The notes beneath the pieces are model-generated. The model saw only the letters and a list, made by a program, of their open reading frames with translations, had not been told where the DNA came from and did not search any database. A stretch of 64,000 bases of DNA, taken from Kordiimonadaceae bacterium. GTDB lineage: Bacteria > Pseudomonadota > Alphaproteobacteria > Sphingomonadales > Emcibacteraceae. The DNA lies in assembly GCA_024236295.1 (NCBI GenBank), contig JACKKT010000012.1, positions 17,619 through 81,618 of the forward strand, read 5' to 3'. Both the position numbers and the translations under genes were made by a program. Below, piece by piece: positions 61,696 to 64,000 of the stretch. How positions within the stretch are numbered: the stretch's first letter is position 1; each line of letters begins with the position of its first letter.

Positions 61696-62082
61696 CAAAT
61701 CCCTGATTTCCTCAAGCAAAAGCTGTTCCTTTGGTGGTTCAGCCGGCGCTTCCGGGGCTGCTTCTTCTTCTTTTTTTAAGCTATTCATCCATTTGATCAT
61801 GATAAAAATGGCAAAAGCAATAATCGTAAAATCCACGACAGACTGAATGAAGGCACCATAATTTAAGCTGACCGCTGCCACGTCCCCGGCCGCCGCCTTA
61901 AGCTCTATTGACAGATCGGAAAAATCCACCCCGCCTAAAAGCAGTCCGATAGGGGGTAAAATAATATCATTCACCAGTGAACTGACAATTTTACCAAACG
62001 CACCGCCGATAATGATACCGACGGCCATATCAACGACATTGCCTCTGACTGCAAAATCTCTGAATTCTGACATCATTCCCAT
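61681..62082 (-). CDS. mscL: large-conductance mechanosensitive channel
   Basis: 133 residues, two transmembrane helices. The N-terminal helix and pore helix FRDFAVRGNVVDMAVGIIIGGAFGKIVSSLVNDIILPPIG is nearly invariant in MscL. The periplasmic loop is followed by TM2 (VVDFTIIAFAIFIMIKWMNSL), then a charged linker and C-terminal bundle helix LLEEIRDLLKKD. It opens under high membrane tension to release osmolytes on hypo-osmotic shock. Eleven bases after the YegP-like gene in transcription order. Confidence 0.96.
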   Translation of the reverse strand: MGMMSEFRDFAVRGNVVDMAVGIIIGGAFGKIVSSLVNDIILPPIGLLLGGVDFSDLSIELKAAAGDVAAVSLNYGAFIQSVVDFTIIAFAIFIMIKWMNSLKKEEEAAPEAPAEPPKEQLLLEEIRDLLKKD

Positions 62083-62092
62083 TTTTTTGATC

Positions 62093-62431
62093 CTATATTT
62101 TTGTTAAATCTTCTGTATCTGCATCAGGTGCAGCTCTTTTTACAGCGTCAATACCGGCCTTGGCGCCGCTATGATCCGAATATCCCTGGCTGCTTAAAAT
62201 GACTTCATGGTTTGCGGCTTTTAAATGAAAATAAAATTTACCGTTTTTACCCTCAAAAGTTTCGTATCTTTCATCCAGCGGAGAATTTTTCTTAACGGAA
62301 CTTATTCCGTTTTCTGCGCCGGACTTGGATTTATAGCCTTCGGATGCCCCAATATTTTCGTGATTGCCCGCTTTCAAACGAAACCGAAACTCACCGGCAT
62401 TATCTTTATATAATTCAAATTTTCCCGCCAT
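62093..62431 (-). CDS. YegP-like protein with two DUF1508 repeats
   Basis: 112 residues made of two ~50-residue repeats, each with the pattern FELYKDNAGEFRFRLKAGNHENIGASEGYKSKSGAENGI and its partner YETFEGKNGKFYFHLKAANHEVILSSQGYSDHSGAKAGI (shown by first residues only to be about 2-40 and 57-95). This is the DUF1508/YegP fold, a small beta/alpha repeat. Function is not known. It lies directly before mscL on the same strand with eleven bases between, so they may be co-expressed in osmotic or stationary-phase stress. Confidence 0.9.
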   Translation of the reverse strand: MAGKFELYKDNAGEFRFRLKAGNHENIGASEGYKSKSGAENGISSVKKNSPLDERYETFEGKNGKFYFHLKAANHEVILSSQGYSDHSGAKAGIDAVKRAAPDADTEDLTKI

Positions 62432-62535
62432 TAGCTTACTCCTATATTATTTATATCATTAGAATCTAATATGACTATTAACACAATTTTAACCAAAATC
62501 AAAAATATCTTATTCTTTATAGGGGGCAATAATAA

Positions 62536-62580
62536 AACGGCGAAGAAAAATAATTTTAATCATTATCTTTCCCCGCCGTT
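62536..62580 (-). terminator. candidate terminator of the DUF481 gene
   Basis: AACGGCG (62536-62542) and CGCCGTT (62574-62580) form a GC-rich stem around a 31-base AT-rich loop that can itself pair partly (AAGA..ATAAT with ATTATCTT). On the minus strand it follows the DUF481 stop by 33 bases and ends in a short U-run. Weak tail. Confidence 0.4.
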
Positions 62581-62612
62581 AAAAGGCTCTTTTTTAAAGT
62601 CGGTATTTAAAA

Positions 62613-63359
62613 TTAGAAATCGTACTGAATGCCAAGACGTGTAATGGTGTCTGTTGATTTGCGGCCAATTGGCGCATCTCTGTTATAAAGCACATCAAAC
62701 GCAAGCTGTGCACTTAGGGCATCACTCATTTTCACTGAAAAAGCAGACTTGTTTTCAATCACAACTTCATTTCCAACATAAACTTTGGTGTCGTTTGAGA
62801 AACTGCTTCTTTCGTTTATGGTCCATGAAAAGATACTCGCCGCATAGCCGGTCAATGTTGTTTCATAGCCCGATGTTGGCAATGCTTTTGTGAAAAGAAC
62901 CGCGGGTCCTGCTTCAACGCTCCATTTAACATCCTCATCTTCGACCAGTCTTACGCCGTAAGCGCCTGTTGCTGTGAACCTTTTGTTGAATGCACCGAAA
63001 CTGTCGCCTTCAAATCCGCCAAAGCCGGAAACATAGGTTGTTTTGGAAACATCATAATCACCTTTATAGCCGACACCATACCGGCGGCGGTCGGTAACAT
63101 TATTGCTTTGGTTGAAATCAAAATAGGATGTCACGGTTTGGTGGTATGGGCCTTCATCCTCAATAAACTTGCTGGCAAAGCCCAGCGATTTCTGCGATGT
63201 GTTCCCTGTTGAATAAAGACCGCTTAATGTCAGCTGCTTTTTCCAGCCAGCCAGAAATAAATCCCCTGAATTGCTGTTACTTTCCTGCGCTGACGCCATC
63301 TGTGATGTCAGGGCAATGGCTGTTGATAAAAGGGCGGCTTTTGCAAATTGATATTTCAT
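62613..63359 (-). CDS. DUF481-family outer-membrane beta-barrel protein
   Basis: 248 residues. A signal peptide (KAALLSTAIALTSQMASA) is followed by alternating amphipathic strands typical of an outer-membrane barrel, with GLYSTGNTSQKSLG, SKFIEDEGPYHQTVTSYF and, at the end, LFDVL-like AFDVLYNRDAPIGRKSTDTITRLGIQYDF closing with an aromatic residue, the BamA recognition signal. This is DUF481, sometimes called salt-induced outer-membrane protein. Function unknown; a stress role is inferred from its neighbours. Single gene. Confidence 0.85.
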   Translation of the reverse strand: MKYQFAKAALLSTAIALTSQMASAQESNSNSGDLFLAGWKKQLTLSGLYSTGNTSQKSLGFASKFIEDEGPYHQTVTSYFDFNQSNNVTDRRRYGVGYKGDYDVSKTTYVSGFGGFEGDSFGAFNKRFTATGAYGVRLVEDEDVKWSVEAGPAVLFTKALPTSGYETTLTGYAASIFSWTINERSSFSNDTKVYVGNEVVIENKSAFSVKMSDALSAQLAFDVLYNRDAPIGRKSTDTITRLGIQYDF

Positions 63360-63693
63360 TATTGTTAATCCTGTTAAATAAAAAAAAGTGCTGATGACAT
63401 TAAATTGTGCCCAAAATATGACCCGCCGCCGTTTTTGAGCCTGCTTTCAGGATGGGGATTATTGGAATTGAGGGGGGAGTGCGCGAGCACCCCACTGAAA
63501 TTTGGATTGGAGCTCAAGTAGTGAGTGATTAACGAATGATAGTTCCCCCCATCAGATATAAAAGTCACACAACCCTCCACTGAATGAATAGCTCACTACG
63601 GGGTCCCGAAAAATGCAAGCAAAAAAATAATTTTTTTTAAGGAGTCATTTATGGCTTAAAATAGGGCCGACATTTCTTCATTCTTCAATCGTC

Positions 63694-63713
63694 ATTCCTG
63701 CGAATGCAGGAAT
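63694..63713. repeat. REP/dRS3-like palindromic repeat
   Basis: ATTCCTGC-GAAT-GCAGGAAT, a perfect 8-bp inverted repeat with four central bases, inside the longer GTCATTCCTGCGAATGCAGG form that is scattered in many proteobacterial genomes, often as a target for insertion or a transcription-end element. Only one copy seen here. Confidence 0.6.
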
Positions 63714-63750
63714 CCATAAACCAAAGTTTTTTTATATAATTTTTTTTATA

Positions 63751-63782
63751 CTATTCACTTTCACTATTCACTTTCACTTTCA
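63751..63782. repeat. short tandem repeat, 13-bp unit
   Basis: CTATTCACTTTCA at 63751-63763 and again at 63764-63776, followed by the partial unit CTTTCA (63777-63782). Non-coding. Confidence 0.75.
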
Positions 63783-64000
63783 GCATTGCCGCGGCATAGC
63801 CTGTATTGTTTATTTTCAATAACTTAACGACCAACTTTCAGCGTTAAACTTCGCTAATAACCCGGTTCTAGTCAAAGTTAAGCGCTGTTAGAGTAGGTTT
63901 TAATTTCGTGATATTTGATAATAATAGCATGTTGTTGAGGGAATTTAAGATGACCGATTGACTGTATTTTGTGTAAATTTCTAATAGAATAAATTAGAAC

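Larger units (their letters stand above)
63360..64000. other. non-coding end region with short repeats
   Basis: No convincing gene in 641 bases. It holds the DUF481 promoter region (63360-63440), a hairpin GGGG-a-GTGC-GCGA-GCAC-CCC at 63474-63493, inverted arms GTAGTGAG (about 63518) and CTCACTAC (about 63592), a palindromic dispersed-type repeat and a short tandem repeat listed separately, and an AT-rich stretch that looks like decayed sequence. The next gene probably starts beyond the window edge. Confidence 0.55.

Noticed and set aside
63374..63580. 68-codon reverse frame in the end region
   Set aside because: No ribosome binding site, crosses hairpin arms, and overlaps the DUF481 promoter region.

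Overview
The window reads as a chromosomal segment of a Gram-negative alphaproteobacterium with an unusually low GC content for that class, probably marine. The evidence is an ECF sigma/ChrR anti-sigma pair with its photo-oxidative stress genes, a VPLPA-CTERM surface protein, the MurD2-MurL variant of peptidoglycan synthesis, D-glutamate catabolic genes of the dgc type, Tat-exported sugar enzymes and an outer-membrane DUF481 barrel. I see no rRNA, tRNA, CRISPR array, transposase or integrase. The genus is not determinable by eye.

Layout. (1) 1-1907 is AT-rich and accessory-like: the tail of an unknown gene, a small membrane protein and a Mrr-like PD-(D/E)XK nuclease. (2) 2005-5078 holds a cytochrome-b-like membrane protein and a soluble triple-PAS chemotaxis receptor that ends in a strong terminator. 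(3) 5260-12565 is a coherent photo-oxidative stress island: sigma factor, ChrR, an SDR, then a reverse-strand operon of lipocalin, UV-dimer glycosylase, FAD oxidoreductase, DUF1365, cyclopropane-fatty-acid synthase and a DUF3833-like lipoprotein. Similar -35/-10 pairs precede four of the transcription units. (4) 12741-19604 holds an acyl-CoA dehydrogenase and histidine kinase pair, two SRPBCC (AHSA1-like) modules, one with an ArsR and one with a TetR regulator and each with visible palindromic operators, a SIMPL protein and a HAD hydrolase. (5) 19757-22309 is a strongly AT-rich singleton KAP P-loop NTPase. (6) 22500-25215 holds an OsmC-YcaO fusion and a PAS-like protein.

(7) 25275-38770 is a polysaccharide/amino-sugar/uronate catabolic locus: a secreted beta-propeller, an Nramp-fold transporter without metal ligands, a Tat-exported NagA-type deacetylase, a NagB-like isomerase with altered catalytic residues, a large heparinase-II/III-like lyase, a mannonate-type SDR, KDG kinase, an exported S9 peptidase and a Tat-exported Gfo/Idh/MocA oxidoreductase. 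(8) 38913-50312 is a set of metabolic and transport genes: a trans-sulfuration enzyme, an APC permease, a uridine-kinase-like protein, a POT transporter, a double-SBP sensor kinase, a GMC oxidoreductase, a TIM-barrel isomerase and an NHS-type permease. (9) 50587-51186 is a VPLPA-CTERM protein. (10) 51375-58270 is centred on D-glutamate: a permease, dgcA and dgcN with a divergent LysR regulator (D-Glu breakdown), then murL-murD2 (peptidoglycan D-Glu made by epimerising the nucleotide-bound residue). (11) 58322-63359 holds a DUF1499 protein, the two saccharopine dehydrogenases, MscL, a YegP-like protein and a DUF481 outer-membrane protein. (12) The last 640 bases are non-coding and repeat-bearing.

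The most interesting points are the D-glutamate locus, the sigma/ChrR regulon with a ChrR that has lost two of the usual zinc cysteines, and the sugar locus, in which three proteins (NagA with a Tat signal, NagB-like, Nramp-like) each depart from their family in key residues or location. Functions are assigned from remembered family motifs and have not been checked by search.
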